Positions 22,722 through 33,125 of a DNA stretch of 33,125 nucleotides are shown here, piece after piece. How positions within the stretch are numbered: the stretch's first letter is position 1; every line of letters begins with the position of its first letter. The notes under the pieces were generated by a model. That model had not been told where the DNA came from. It worked only from the letters and a program-made list of their open reading frames with translations, and ran no database searches. The position numbers and the translations under genes are program-made. Origin of the DNA: Pseudoxanthomonas jiangsuensis (GTDB taxonomy: Bacteria > Pseudomonadota > Gammaproteobacteria > Xanthomonadales > Xanthomonadaceae); assembly GCF_010093185.1 (NCBI RefSeq), contig NZ_PDWL01000032.1, positions 1-33,125 on the forward strand, written 5' to 3'.

Positions 22722-25226
22722 TCAGAACCGGTACATCAGCGCCAGGCGGCAGTTGCGGCCCAGCAGCGGGCGGGCGATGAAGGTGTTGGCGCCGGCGTCG
22801 CCGCTTTCCAGTTCGCCCTGGCGCGGGTTGCCTTCGGTCAGGCCCAGCGAGTTGTCCAGGTTGTCGACGTAGCCGTAGACCGAGAAGCGGTCACTGACGT
22901 CGTAGCGGGCGCTGAAGTTGAACACGTCGTACGACGGCAGCCGCACCGAGTTGGCGGTGTCCACGTAGCGCCCGCCCTGGCGCTCGTAGGCCAGTTGCAG
23001 GCGCAGGCGCTGGTCGAGCAGGTTGAAGCCGGGCACCACGCGCAGGCTGCGCTTCGGCACGCGGATCAGCTGGTTGCCGTCGTAGTCGCGCACCACGCCG
23101 GCATTGTCGGTGTAGGTCAGCCCGTCGTACTGGGGGTCCTGGATCGTGGCCGTGACCGCGACGTCGAACCATTTCCTGGGCCGCAGCGCGCCTTCCAGTT
23201 CCAGGCCCAGCGTGCGCGTGTCGGCGTAGCGCGGCTCGTTGACGACGATGCCGTCCAGCCCGACGCGGTAGTTGGTGAAGCCGACGTTGTCGTACTTGGT
23301 CCAGAACGCGGTGGCGAACAGGTCGAACAGCGGGCTGGAGAACTTGTAGCCCGCTTCGGCCAGCGCCATGGTCTGGATGTCCGGCGTCGCCGCGGCGTTG
23401 GTGATGTAGTTGCCCAGGCTGGGCAGGCGGTTGGTGGCGGTGTAGCGGGCGAACACGCCCTGCTGCGCGCCGAACTGCCAGTTCGTGCCCACGGTCCAGC
23501 CGAGCTTGCTGAAGCTGTCATCGTAGTGGGCGAACTCGCCGGTACCGCGCCAGACCTGCGAGGTCGCCAGCGTGCCCAGGTCCACCTGCTCGCGCTTCTC
23601 CACGCGGCCGCGCGCGGTCATCTTCTCCCAGCGCAGGCCCGCGTCCAGGCGGAAGGCGTCGGTGACCTGCCATTCGTCCGCCAGGTAGAACGCGTGCGTG
23701 GTCTGCTCGCCGGAGGCGTTCTCCCACTCGTAGCCGTAGCGCCAGATGCCGTGGTCGGTCAGCGAGGCCACCACGTCGCCGGCGGCGTCCACCGCCACCA
23801 GGTCCAGCAGGCGCGCGTTATCCCGCACGTCCAGCAGCGCGTTGGACGAGTAGCGGCTGAAGTCCTCCTCGATGTGCGCATGGTAGTAGCCGAAGGTCAG
23901 GTCGTGGCGCTGGCCGCCGGCCTCGAAGGCGCGGGACAGCTGCAGGTCGTTCATGATCTCCGTCACCGGCATCGTCAGCCCGCGCAGGCCGCCGACGATG
24001 ATCAGGCCGTTGCCGTTCTGGTTGGCCACGTCGTACACCTGGTCCGGCGTCGTCGCGTAGCGCAGTTGCAGCGCCGTGGCGCCGGGGACGCCGGCGAGCA
24101 GTCCGCTGGTCTGCTCCAGGAAGCTGCTGGCGCTTTGCAGCAGGTTCGGGAACACGCCGTTGCGCTGCGTCTCGGTGTCGTTGTAGCGCAGGGTGTCGCG
24201 CAGCATCCAGCCGTCGCCGAGGTCGAACTTGAAGCGGCCGGTCAGCTGGGTGCGCTTGACCTCGGTACCGCGGGTGTTGTCGAACAGGTAGTCCTGGCCG
24301 TCGCCGGTGACCATGCGCACCAGCGAGGTCTCCGGCCCGGCGACGGTGCCGCGGTGGCCGTCGAACCCGGGCACCGCGCGGATCTTGCCGTCGGCGTAGG
24401 TGCGCATCGGGATGCCGGTGTAGAACGCCACCGTGTCGTCCAGCCGCTTGAGGTCGAAGCCGACCTCGCCGCGCTCGAACTCGCGGTCCAGCGACAACCG
24501 CAGCTGGCCGCCCTGGTTTCCGGTGAAGCCGAGGTCGCGCACGCCGTCCTCGGTGCGGTAGAACCCGCCCAGCGCCAGCTTCCAGCCATCGCCGACCGGC
24601 GCGCCGTACCAGAAGTCGGTGCGGAACAGGCCGGCGTCGCCCACCGTGATCTTGACCAGGCCCTCGGCCTGGTCGCCCGCCTTGCGCGGGACGAAGTTGA
24701 TGGCGCCGGCCGGCGCGTTGGAATAGAAGGCCGAGGACGGGCCGCCGCGCACCACTTCGATGCGTTCGATGGTCTCGTCCAGGCGGAACGCCTGGTCGCC
24801 GTTGAGATAGCCCAGCGCCGGATCGTGCTGCACCGGGATGCCGTCCTCCAGCAACTGCACCGAACCGAAGCCGTCCACCGGTACCCCGCGCGCGCGGATG
24901 TTGCCGCTGGCCTCGCCGCCGGACGCCTCGACCCAGAAGCCGGGTACCGACTTCATCGCTTCGGTGACGCTGGTGGGCGCCTGCATGCGCAGGTTCTCTT
25001 CCTCGATGTTGGTGACCGAGTAGCTGGTCTCGGCCTTGGTACGGATGCCGCTGCCGGCGCGGCCGGTGACGATCACCGTGTCCAGGTCGCGCGCTTCGAT
25101 GCGCGGCCCCGCGCCGTCCTGCGCGGCTTGCTGCGCCATCGCCGGCGCGTGCACGGCGAGCGCGATGCCACCGATGGTCAGGACATGGCGGATCGCGCCT
25201 GCGAGGCGGTGCGGGGAAGACGTCAT
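22722..25226 (-). CDS. TonB-dependent outer-membrane receptor
   Basis: An 834-residue outer-membrane transporter. The start at 25226 has a CGGAGA ribosome site and a signal peptide ending in MAQ; the frame is open upstream to 25439 without plausible sequence. Near the mature N-terminus is a TonB-box-like DTVIVTG. Plug-domain features follow: SVPGFWVEASGG, NIRARGVPVDGFGSVQLLEDGIPV, and IERIEVVRGGPSSAFYSNAPAGAINFV. The 22-strand barrel ends in the expected aromatic residue (ALMYRF). Substrate is not evident from sequence. The downstream PHP hydrolase and the Pho-box-like repeat in the leader point to a phosphorylated compound, but siderophore or other ligands cannot be excluded. Confidence 0.92.
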   Translation of the reverse strand: MTSSPHRLAGAIRHVLTIGGIALAVHAPAMAQQAAQDGAGPRIEARDLDTVIVTGRAGSGIRTKAETSYSVTNIEEENLRMQAPTSVTEAMKSVPGFWVEASGGEASGNIRARGVPVDGFGSVQLLEDGIPVQHDPALGYLNGDQAFRLDETIERIEVVRGGPSSAFYSNAPAGAINFVPRKAGDQAEGLVKITVGDAGLFRTDFWYGAPVGDGWKLALGGFYRTEDGVRDLGFTGNQGGQLRLSLDREFERGEVGFDLKRLDDTVAFYTGIPMRTYADGKIRAVPGFDGHRGTVAGPETSLVRMVTGDGQDYLFDNTRGTEVKRTQLTGRFKFDLGDGWMLRDTLRYNDTETQRNGVFPNLLQSASSFLEQTSGLLAGVPGATALQLRYATTPDQVYDVANQNGNGLIIVGGLRGLTMPVTEIMNDLQLSRAFEAGGQRHDLTFGYYHAHIEEDFSRYSSNALLDVRDNARLLDLVAVDAAGDVVASLTDHGIWRYGYEWENASGEQTTHAFYLADEWQVTDAFRLDAGLRWEKMTARGRVEKREQVDLGTLATSQVWRGTGEFAHYDDSFSKLGWTVGTNWQFGAQQGVFARYTATNRLPSLGNYITNAAATPDIQTMALAEAGYKFSSPLFDLFATAFWTKYDNVGFTNYRVGLDGIVVNEPRYADTRTLGLELEGALRPRKWFDVAVTATIQDPQYDGLTYTDNAGVVRDYDGNQLIRVPKRSLRVVPGFNLLDQRLRLQLAYERQGGRYVDTANSVRLPSYDVFNFSARYDVSDRFSVYGYVDNLDNSLGLTEGNPRQGELESGDAGANTFIARPLLGRNCRLALMYRF

Positions 25227-25258
25227 CGGGGAATCTCCGGGGGAAGAGGACAGGCCAG

Positions 25259-25284
25259 GCGCCCTGCCTGCGGCGGCAGGGCGC
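25259..25284 (-). promoter_or_regulatory. Hairpin in the TonB receptor leader
   Basis: A perfect 10-bp stem (GCGCCCTGCC/GGCAGGGCGC) with a 6-base loop, in the untranslated leader about 20 bases before the ribosome site of the receptor gene. It has no T tail. It may affect mRNA stability or translation. Confidence 0.35.
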
Positions 25285-25321
25285 GAAGCCGGGCATGTTC
25301 GACCGGTTTCGTTTAGCGCGG

Positions 25322-25339
25322 ATGACGCATGCATGACGC
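25322..25339 (-). promoter_or_regulatory. Pho-box-like direct repeat upstream of the TonB receptor
   Basis: On the minus strand GCGTCAT is repeated exactly with four bases (GCAT) between the copies, an 11-bp period. PhoB sites are 7-bp repeats of CTGTCAT type with a 4-bp A/T-rich spacer, so layout and five of seven bases per repeat agree. Position about 100 bases upstream of the start is suitable. A -10-like TAAACG begins six bases downstream, closer than the usual ten or so. Confidence 0.45.
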
Positions 25340-25443
25340 TCGCCTGAAAACGGTGCGCGCGAGACGCGCCGTCGTGCCCGCGATGCTGCATGGCGTGCGC
25401 ACCGCACGCTGCGCGGGTCCGCACGGATGCGTCGCGCAAAGAA

Positions 25444-25472
25444 GAAGGGCGAAGCCATCGGCTTCGCCCTTC
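25444..25472 (-). terminator. Intrinsic terminator after the DUF819 gene
   Basis: A perfect 13-bp stem (GAAGGGCGAAGCC and its complement) with a 3-base loop, 25 bases past the stop. On the minus strand it is followed by TTCTTTGCG. It separates the DUF819 gene from the TonB receptor unit. Confidence 0.75.
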
Positions 25473-25497
25473 GCATCCACGCCGTAAAGTGCAACGG

Positions 25498-26760
25498 CTA
25501 CTGCCCGGCCATCATCCTCAGCACCTGGCCCAGGCCATAGGCGATCACCGTGCCCGTGGCGTAGCCCACCGTGCCCAGCAGCACGCCGACCGGCGCCAGG
25601 CTGGGATGGAACGCGGCCGCGACCACCGGGGCCGAGGCCGCGGCGCCGATGTTGCCCTGCGACCCGACCGCGAAATAGAACAGCGGCGCGCGCACCAGCT
25701 TAGCGGCCACCCAGATCACCAGGATGTGGGTCAGCATCCAGATGATGCCGATGGCCAGCAGCTCCGGCCGCCCGGCCAGCTTCATGAAATCCATCTGCAT
25801 GCCGATGCAGGCGATCAGGAAGTACAGGAACACCGTGCCCAGCTTCGACGCGCCCGCGTTCTCCAGCCGGCGCACGCGGGTGGAGCTCAGGCCCAGGCCG
25901 GCCAGCGTGGACAGCACGATCACCCAGACGAACGCCGAGTCCAGGCTGAACTGCGCCGCGGAGGCCACGTTCGCCCCGAACCACGCCGCCAGCGGCGGAG
26001 CGACCGCGTGCGCCAGGCCGACGACGCCGAACGCCAGGCCGATGATGACCATCAGGTCGGACAGCGTGGGAATGCGCGCGTTGGCGGCCTCGTACGCGGC
26101 GATGCGTTCCTTCATCTCGTCCAGCGCGCGGGTGTCCGCGCCGCTGCGCGCGTCGATCTGCGGCGCCCGGTTGGCCAGGAACAGCAGGGTCGCCATCCAG
26201 GTGCTGGCGATGGCCACGTCGACCACGGCGAACTGGCCGAACAGGGTGGCGTCCACGCCGTAGACCTCGCGGATGGCCACCATGTTGGCGCCGCCGCCGA
26301 TCCAGCTGCCCGACAGCGCCGCCATGCCCTTCCAGGTATCGCCGGCCACCGCCGACGGCCATACCCATTCCATCAACTGGAACGACACGATCGCCCCCAG
26401 CACGATGCCCAGCGTGCCCGCGCAGAACACGAACAACAGCCGCGGCCCCAGTTTCAAGATGCCCTTCAGGTCCACCGACAGGGTCAGCAGCACCAGCGCG
26501 GCCGGCAGCAGGATGCGGCTGGCGACGGGGTTGTAGAGCGCGCTGTTCTCGCCGTCGATCAGGCCCACGGTGTTGTACAGCGCCGGCACGAAGTAGCACA
26601 GCAGCAGCGCCGGCACCCAGGCGAAGAACTTCTTCCAGAACGGCGTCGGCCCGCTGGACAGCCAGAAGATCAGGCCCAGCGTGGCGGCGATGAGGCCGAA
26701 CAGGACGATGTCGCTGGCGATCAGCGCGGGTGCGGCGGGCGTGGTGGATTCGATCGCCAT
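25498..26760 (-). CDS. DUF819 family inner-membrane permease
   Basis: A 420-residue polytopic membrane protein of the DUF819 (YjcL-like) family; I count about 11-12 hydrophobic segments. Family blocks include ALSGSWIGGGANMVAIREVYG, FLYFLIACIGMQMDF and VGSQGNIGAAASAPVVAAAF. The two halves show the inverted-repeat layout of secondary transporters. Function in the family is not established. Start 26760 has GGAG ten bases upstream; the in-frame ATG at 26784 overlaps the leader and is less likely. It lies between two intrinsic terminators, so it appears to be transcribed largely on its own. Confidence 0.87.
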   Translation of the reverse strand: MAIESTTPAAPALIASDIVLFGLIAATLGLIFWLSSGPTPFWKKFFAWVPALLLCYFVPALYNTVGLIDGENSALYNPVASRILLPAALVLLTLSVDLKGILKLGPRLLFVFCAGTLGIVLGAIVSFQLMEWVWPSAVAGDTWKGMAALSGSWIGGGANMVAIREVYGVDATLFGQFAVVDVAIASTWMATLLFLANRAPQIDARSGADTRALDEMKERIAAYEAANARIPTLSDLMVIIGLAFGVVGLAHAVAPPLAAWFGANVASAAQFSLDSAFVWVIVLSTLAGLGLSSTRVRRLENAGASKLGTVFLYFLIACIGMQMDFMKLAGRPELLAIGIIWMLTHILVIWVAAKLVRAPLFYFAVGSQGNIGAAASAPVVAAAFHPSLAPVGVLLGTVGYATGTVIAYGLGQVLRMMAGQ

Positions 26761-26789
26761 CGGCGGCGTTCTCCGTTTCGGCAAAAAGA

Positions 26790-26813
26790 AAGGGCCGGTC
26801 CGGGCCGGCCCTT
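26790..26813 (-). terminator. Intrinsic terminator after the S9 peptidase gene
   Basis: A 9-bp stem AAGGGCCGG/CCGGCCCTT with a 6-base loop. On the minus strand it is followed by TCTTTTTGCC, a good U tract. It ends only 29 bases before the DUF819 start codon. Confidence 0.75.
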
Positions 26814-26824
26814 CGACGGTGGGA

Positions 26825-28993
<2,169 letters not shown>

Positions 28994-29054
28994 CCGGAAC
29001 TCCTTGGAACGAGGCGATCCCGGATGCTAGGCAGCGCCGCCGGGCCGGCGCAAA

Positions 29055-29077
29055 GGCGGAAGGTCATGCCTTCCGCC
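29055..29077 (-). terminator. Terminator after the OPT transporter gene
   Basis: A 9-bp stem GGCGGAAGG/CCTTCCGCC with a 5-base loop, followed on the minus strand by TTTGCGCC. The short T run makes it a moderate terminator. Confidence 0.55.
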
Positions 29078-29095
29078 GCGGTCGTCGCGCGCGGG

Positions 29096-31054
29096 TCAGG
29101 CCGCCGGCTCGGCGCGCTCGCCGCGCTTGCCGACCCGGTACAGCAGCCAGCCGACCAGGGCCAGCACCGCCAGCCCGACCCACTGCGCCGCGGCGCCGAG
29201 GCCGAACGGCAGGGCCAGCACTTCCGGGTCCTGGGTGATCACGATCGGCAGGGCGATCGCGATCCCCATCAACGCCTCGCCGGTGATCAGGCCGGCCGAG
29301 AACAGCACGCCCGGGCGGTGCACCCGGTCCAGCGCGGCCTCGTCGTCGGCGCGCACCTTGTGGAAGCGCTCGACCAGGTGGGCCAGCAGGCCACCGAGGA
29401 AGATCGGCACCATCAGTTCCAGCGGCAGGTAGATGCCGATCGCCGCGGCCAGCACCGGCACCCGGAAGCGCGAGCCGCGCGCCTTCAGCCAGCCGTCCAG
29501 GGCGATCACCAGCGCGCCGATCACCCCGCCGATGGCGATCATGGTCCACGGCAGCTGGCCGCCGAACAGGCCCTTGGCCACCGAGGCCATCAGGTTGGCT
29601 TGCGGCGCCGGCAGGGTCTTGGAGCCGATCCCGTACGCCTGCTGCAGCAGGTTCAGGACCGGGGCCATGACCAGCGCGCAGGAGAACGCGCCGATGCCCA
29701 GCATCAGCTGCTGCTTCCACGGGGTGGCGCCGACCAGGTAGCCGGTCTTCAGGTCCTGCAGGTTGTCGCCGCCCACGGCCGCCGCGCAGCACACCACCGC
29801 GCCGATCATGATCGCGGCCACCGCGCCCAGCGGCGCGCCGTTGACCTGGACCTGGCCGTCAGCGCCCAGCAGCATCAGCAGCACGACCGAGGCGAACAGG
29901 ATGGTGGCGATGGTGATGCCCGAGACCGGGTTGTTGGAGGAGCCGACCAGGCCGGCCAGGTAGCCGGACACCGAGACGAACAGGAAGCCGGCGACGATCA
30001 TGATGAGGGTCATCGGCACGCTGACGTGCCACTGGCCGACGATCGCCTGGTACAGCGCCAGCAAGGGCAGCACGAACAGCACCAGCGCCACCAGCATCCA
30101 CTTCATCGGCAGGTCGCGGTCGGTCTCCTGGCCACCTTGGGCGGCGCCCTTGCGTGCGGCGGCGAAGCCGCTGCGGATGCCCGCGAGCAGCGAGTTGCGC
30201 AGCGAGAACAGGGTCCACACCCCGCCGACCAGCATCGCGCCGACGCCGAGGAAGCGGATCTTGGCCGACCAGATCGCGAACGCCGCGTCGGCCGCCGGCG
30301 CACCGGCGATGCCCGCGGCCAGGGCCGGGTCGGAGCCGAGGAAGAAGGCGTGGTACAGCGGGATGGCGATGTGCCAGGACAGGATCGCGCCCGACAGCAC
30401 CACGATGCCCACGTTCAGGCCGACGATATAGCCCACCCCCAGCAAAGCCGGCGACAGGCCGGTGCCGAGGTAGCCGATCAGCTTGTTGTTGGCGAAGTAG
30501 CCGGCCACCGCCCAGCTGTCCGGGATCGCGCGCAGGCCGTTGGCCGCGGCCAGCTTCACCACCGCGCCGATCGCCGCCGAGATGCCGAGGATCTTCAGCC
30601 CCGGGCCCGGATTCTCGCCAGCCTTGAGCACCTCGGCCGCGGCCTTGCCCTCGGGGAACGGCAGCGGGTCCTCGACGATCATCGAGCGCCGCAGGGGCAC
30701 CGAGAACAGCACGCCCAGCAGGCCGCCGAGGCCGGCGATGCCCAGCACCCACCAGTACTTGAAGTCGGGCCAGTAGCCCATCAGCACCAGCGCAGGGATG
30801 GTGAAGATCACGCCGGCGGCGATCGAGGAGCCGGCCGAGGCGCCGGTCTGGACGATGTTGTTCTCCAGGATCGTGCCGCCGCCCAGCAGCCGCAGCACGC
30901 CCATCGACACCACCGCCGCAGGGATCGCCGTGGCCACGGTCAGGCCGGCGAACAGGCCCAGGTAGGCATTGGCCGCCGACAGCACCACCGCCAGGACGAT
31001 GGCGAGGACGACGGCACGGAAGGTCAGCTGCGGCGCGGCGGCGGGCCCGGGCAT
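29096..31054 (-). CDS. OPT family oligopeptide transporter
   Basis: A 652-residue polytopic transporter of the bacterial OPT type; proton-coupled peptide or metal-chelate uptake is the known range of the family. Typical blocks are AYLGLFAGLTVATAIPAAVVSM with the TILENNIVQTGASAGSSIAAGVIFTIPAL motif, LPFPEGKAAAEVLKAGE, VGSSNNPVSGITIATI and GDNLQDLKTGYLVGATPWKQQ. About 15 hydrophobic segments are visible. The ATG is preceded by AGGGGAAA. It lies between two S9 peptidase genes transcribed in the same direction, which favours peptides as substrate. Confidence 0.93.
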   Translation of the reverse strand: MPGPAAAPQLTFRAVVLAIVLAVVLSAANAYLGLFAGLTVATAIPAAVVSMGVLRLLGGGTILENNIVQTGASAGSSIAAGVIFTIPALVLMGYWPDFKYWWVLGIAGLGGLLGVLFSVPLRRSMIVEDPLPFPEGKAAAEVLKAGENPGPGLKILGISAAIGAVVKLAAANGLRAIPDSWAVAGYFANNKLIGYLGTGLSPALLGVGYIVGLNVGIVVLSGAILSWHIAIPLYHAFFLGSDPALAAGIAGAPAADAAFAIWSAKIRFLGVGAMLVGGVWTLFSLRNSLLAGIRSGFAAARKGAAQGGQETDRDLPMKWMLVALVLFVLPLLALYQAIVGQWHVSVPMTLIMIVAGFLFVSVSGYLAGLVGSSNNPVSGITIATILFASVVLLMLLGADGQVQVNGAPLGAVAAIMIGAVVCCAAAVGGDNLQDLKTGYLVGATPWKQQLMLGIGAFSCALVMAPVLNLLQQAYGIGSKTLPAPQANLMASVAKGLFGGQLPWTMIAIGGVIGALVIALDGWLKARGSRFRVPVLAAAIGIYLPLELMVPIFLGGLLAHLVERFHKVRADDEAALDRVHRPGVLFSAGLITGEALMGIAIALPIVITQDPEVLALPFGLGAAAQWVGLAVLALVGWLLYRVGKRGERAEPAA

Positions 31055-31185
31055 ACGGTTTCCCCTGTAAACAAGAAGCCCGACACGCTATCGGCCCGGG
31101 GACGGCAAGTCCAGTACCGGGCGGGCCGGAGCGGGCCGGCACCGGCGCGCCGCCCGGCCGCCGCGCCCGGGAGCACCGCCCGTGC

Positions 31186-33125
31186 TCACTCCGCGGGCGA
31201 AGTCCCCAGATGGGTACCCAGGAACGCCAGCAGACGGCCGTAGTACTCCTTCAGGTGGGGCTGGGTGTAGAAGCCGTGCCCCTCGTTGGCGTAGTACAGC
31301 GACTGCACCGGCACTCCGGCGCCCTTGAGCGCGGCCTCCATCATCCGGGTGTGCTCGATCGGGGTGATCTGGTCCTCGCCGCCCGCCGCGAGGAACACCG
31401 GCACCTTGATCTGCGCGGCCAGCAGGTTCGGGGACGTGGCCCGGAGCGCGGCCGGGTCGTCACCCACCCAGTCCGCGGCGAAGGTCTGCAGGGAGCGGGC
31501 GCCGGCGTTCAGCGCCCGATTGCGGGTCATCAGGTCGTAGACCCCGACATAGCCGGCCGCACAGCGGTACAGCTCCGGCTCCCTGGCCGCACCCATCAGC
31601 GCGGCATAGGCGCCGTAGCTGGCGCCGTAGATGCAGATGCGCCGCGGATCGGCGATCCCCTGGGCGATCGCCCAGCGGGTGGCGTCGGTCAGGTCGTCCT
31701 GCATCGCCCGGCCCCATTGCCGCGCGCCGGCCTGGCGGAAGGCGCGGCCGTAGCCGCCGGAACCACGGTAGTTGAGCCGCAGCACGGCATAGCCGGCCGC
31801 GGCCAGGAGCTGGGCTTCGTCGTCGAACTCCCAGGTGTCCTGGATGCCGTAGGGGCCGCCATGCGGCAGCAGCACCAGCGGCAGGCCGCGATCGGAGGAG
31901 CCCGGCGGCACGGTGAGGTAGCCGCGCAGCGCCAGGCCGTCGCGGGCCTGCAGCGCCACCGGCCGGGACTGGGCCATCTTCAGCGGGTCCAGCCACTCGC
32001 GCCGGCTGAGCAGGCGCTTGGCCGAGCGGGCCTGGGTGTCGAACAGGAAGAAGTCACCGCTGTTGCGGTCCGATGTGCTCAGCACCAGGGCCAGGCGGCC
32101 GTCGGCGGTGCGCGAGGTGATCCGCACCATCTCGCCCTTGAACGAGCGCTCCAGCATCTGCTGCAGCTGGGCATCGGGATGGTCCGGCTTGAAGAACGCG
32201 GTGCGCGGCACCCCGTCCATGAACACCGCGCCGATCGGCTCGCGCGGGCCGTGGCTGGCGTAGACGATCTCGTAGGGATCGGCGTTGTCGTCGCGCAGCA
32301 CCTCGCTGCGCCGGCCGCTGGCCACGTCCCAGGCGACGATGCTGTCCGGCCCCTGCGGATGGTCGGTGAGCAGGTAGGCGGTGGCGCCATCGGCCGAGAA
32401 CCCGAGCGGGATCTCCCGGCGCCGGCTCCGGGCCTCGTCGTTGAGCAGGGTCCACTCGGCGCCGTCGCCGCTGCGGTGGTAGAGCTTGCTGAAGTTGTCG
32501 CCGTCCGCGCCCGTCGCCAGGCGCACCACGCCCTGGTGGTCGGTGGTGAAATCCGCGCGGCGCACCGGCACCCGCGCCAGCTGCTGGCGACGGCCGCTTT
32601 CCACGTCCATGCGCTCGGCACGGGTATAGGCGTCGTCGCCGAAGCTGCCGACGGTCAGGATCACGTTGCGTGCGTCCGCGGGCAGGTCGTCGGTCAGCCG
32701 CGCCCACACGTCCTCGGGCTTCTTCGGCTGGATCCGGGTGCCGGCACCGGCGCTGACCACGCGCTGGCCGACCAGCACCTCGGCGCCGCCGCCGTCTGCA
32801 TCCAGGCCGACGATCTCGCCGGTGGGCATCGGTTCGGCCAGCAGACCGAACTTGTCGGCCACGCCCAGCAGGACCCGCTCCGGGCCCACCCAGCGAAACC
32901 AGCTGATGTCGGTATTGCGGCCCAGCGAGAAGCTCGCCGACAGCTTCATGTCCGCCATCCGCAGGATCACCAGCCCGGTACGGTCCTCCAGCGGCATCAC
33001 CGCCGCCAGATACTGGCCGTCCGGCGAAAGCTGCACGTCGCGGAACTGCTCGCGGCGCAGGAACGGTTCCGGATCCACCTGCGCGGCCCGCGCCGGCGCC
33101 AGTCCCGCCCCCGCCAGCACCGCCC
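31186..33125 (-). CDS. S9 family prolyl oligopeptidase-like peptidase, partial at window edge
   Basis: At least 645 residues of a second exported S9 serine peptidase; the first residues of its signal peptide lie beyond the right edge. The last visible upstream part reads LAGAGLAPARAAQVDPEPF, the end of a signal peptide. A beta-propeller region follows (DVQLSPDGQYLAAV, LGFSADGATAYLL), then a peptidase domain with HGGPYGIQDTWEFDDEAQLLA, the nucleophile serine in YGASYGAYAAL, aspartate in GGEDQITPIEH and histidine in NEGHGFY. It is only distantly similar to the other S9 protein here. The GTG at 33120 is inside the signal peptide and not the real start. 131 bases separate it from the OPT gene. 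Confidence 0.93.
   Translation of the reverse strand, partial: AVLAGAGLAPARAAQVDPEPFLRREQFRDVQLSPDGQYLAAVMPLEDRTGLVILRMADMKLSASFSLGRNTDISWFRWVGPERVLLGVADKFGLLAEPMPTGEIVGLDADGGGAEVLVGQRVVSAGAGTRIQPKKPEDVWARLTDDLPADARNVILTVGSFGDDAYTRAERMDVESGRRQQLARVPVRRADFTTDHQGVVRLATGADGDNFSKLYHRSGDGAEWTLLNDEARSRRREIPLGFSADGATAYLLTDHPQGPDSIVAWDVASGRRSEVLRDDNADPYEIVYASHGPREPIGAVFMDGVPRTAFFKPDHPDAQLQQMLERSFKGEMVRITSRTADGRLALVLSTSDRNSGDFFLFDTQARSAKRLLSRREWLDPLKMAQSRPVALQARDGLALRGYLTVPPGSSDRGLPLVLLPHGGPYGIQDTWEFDDEAQLLAAAGYAVLRLNYRGSGGYGRAFRQAGARQWGRAMQDDLTDATRWAIAQGIADPRRICIYGASYGAYAALMGAAREPELYRCAAGYVGVYDLMTRNRALNAGARSLQTFAADWVGDDPAALRATSPNLLAAQIKVPVFLAAGGEDQITPIEHTRMMEAALKGAGVPVQSLYYANEGHGFYTQPHLKEYYGRLLAFLGTHLGTSPAE

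Noticed and set aside
31055..31185. Promoter for the OPT transporter
   Set aside because: A TTGCCG with a 17-base spacer leads to TGTCGG, which is not a credible -10. I could not support a call.
31171..31187. Hairpin GAGCAC/GTGCTC at the end of the right-hand S9 gene
   Set aside because: Only a 6-bp stem that overlaps the stop codon, with no T tract after it. Too weak to call a terminator.

Overview
The window is a high-GC, densely packed bacterial chromosome segment. Gene content and protein sequence style point to the Xanthomonadaceae/Lysobacteraceae (Lysobacter, Luteimonas or Pseudoxanthomonas-like); this is inferred by recognition and I cannot fix the genus. All genes but one are intact. 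The exception is miaB, whose 5' end is split by a frameshift. The last gene runs off the right edge.

Layout. Bases 1-178 do not look genomic: they end in a degraded Nextera/Tn5 adapter, so the left edge is probably a contig end carrying adapter sequence. From about 266 to 2941 (+ strand) lie a Trm112-like protein, nadC (NAD synthesis), a secreted DUF2272 protein and a DUF3301 membrane protein. From 2955 to 6882 (- strand) lie sspB and sspA and then the cytochrome bc1 operon petABC, which has a candidate promoter and tandem 3' hairpins. A secreted lytic transglycosylase follows (7062-8015, -).

Between 8136 and 17586 is the conserved miaB / phoH(ybeZ) / ybeY / corC(ybeX) RNA and envelope maintenance cluster on the + strand. 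It is interrupted by a four-gene block on the - strand: a TetR regulator, a HlyD-type lipoprotein, an ABC ATPase and an ABC-2 permease. The tetR promoter contains a 24-bp near-perfect palindrome. An unknown secreted protein sits between ybeY and corC, and a DUF4105 membrane protein takes the place where lnt follows corC in E. coli. A CorA-type metal transporter follows, then cstA with its small partner ybdD, preceded by an inverted repeat.

From 21166 to the right edge everything is on the - strand and looks nutritional: a PHP-type secreted metallohydrolase with a TonB-dependent receptor upstream of it, a DUF819 permease, an S9 peptidase, an OPT-family oligopeptide transporter and a second S9 peptidase (partial). 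The TonB receptor leader carries two 7-bp direct repeats spaced by 4 bp, which is the architecture of a Pho box. Together with the adjacent phosphoesterase-like PHP protein this suggests a phosphate-regulated uptake module, the most interesting hypothesis in the window. The S9-OPT-S9 block fits secretion of peptidases and import of the peptide products. I see no tRNA, rRNA, CRISPR array, prophage or insertion sequence, and no gene-free stretch longer than 300 bases.
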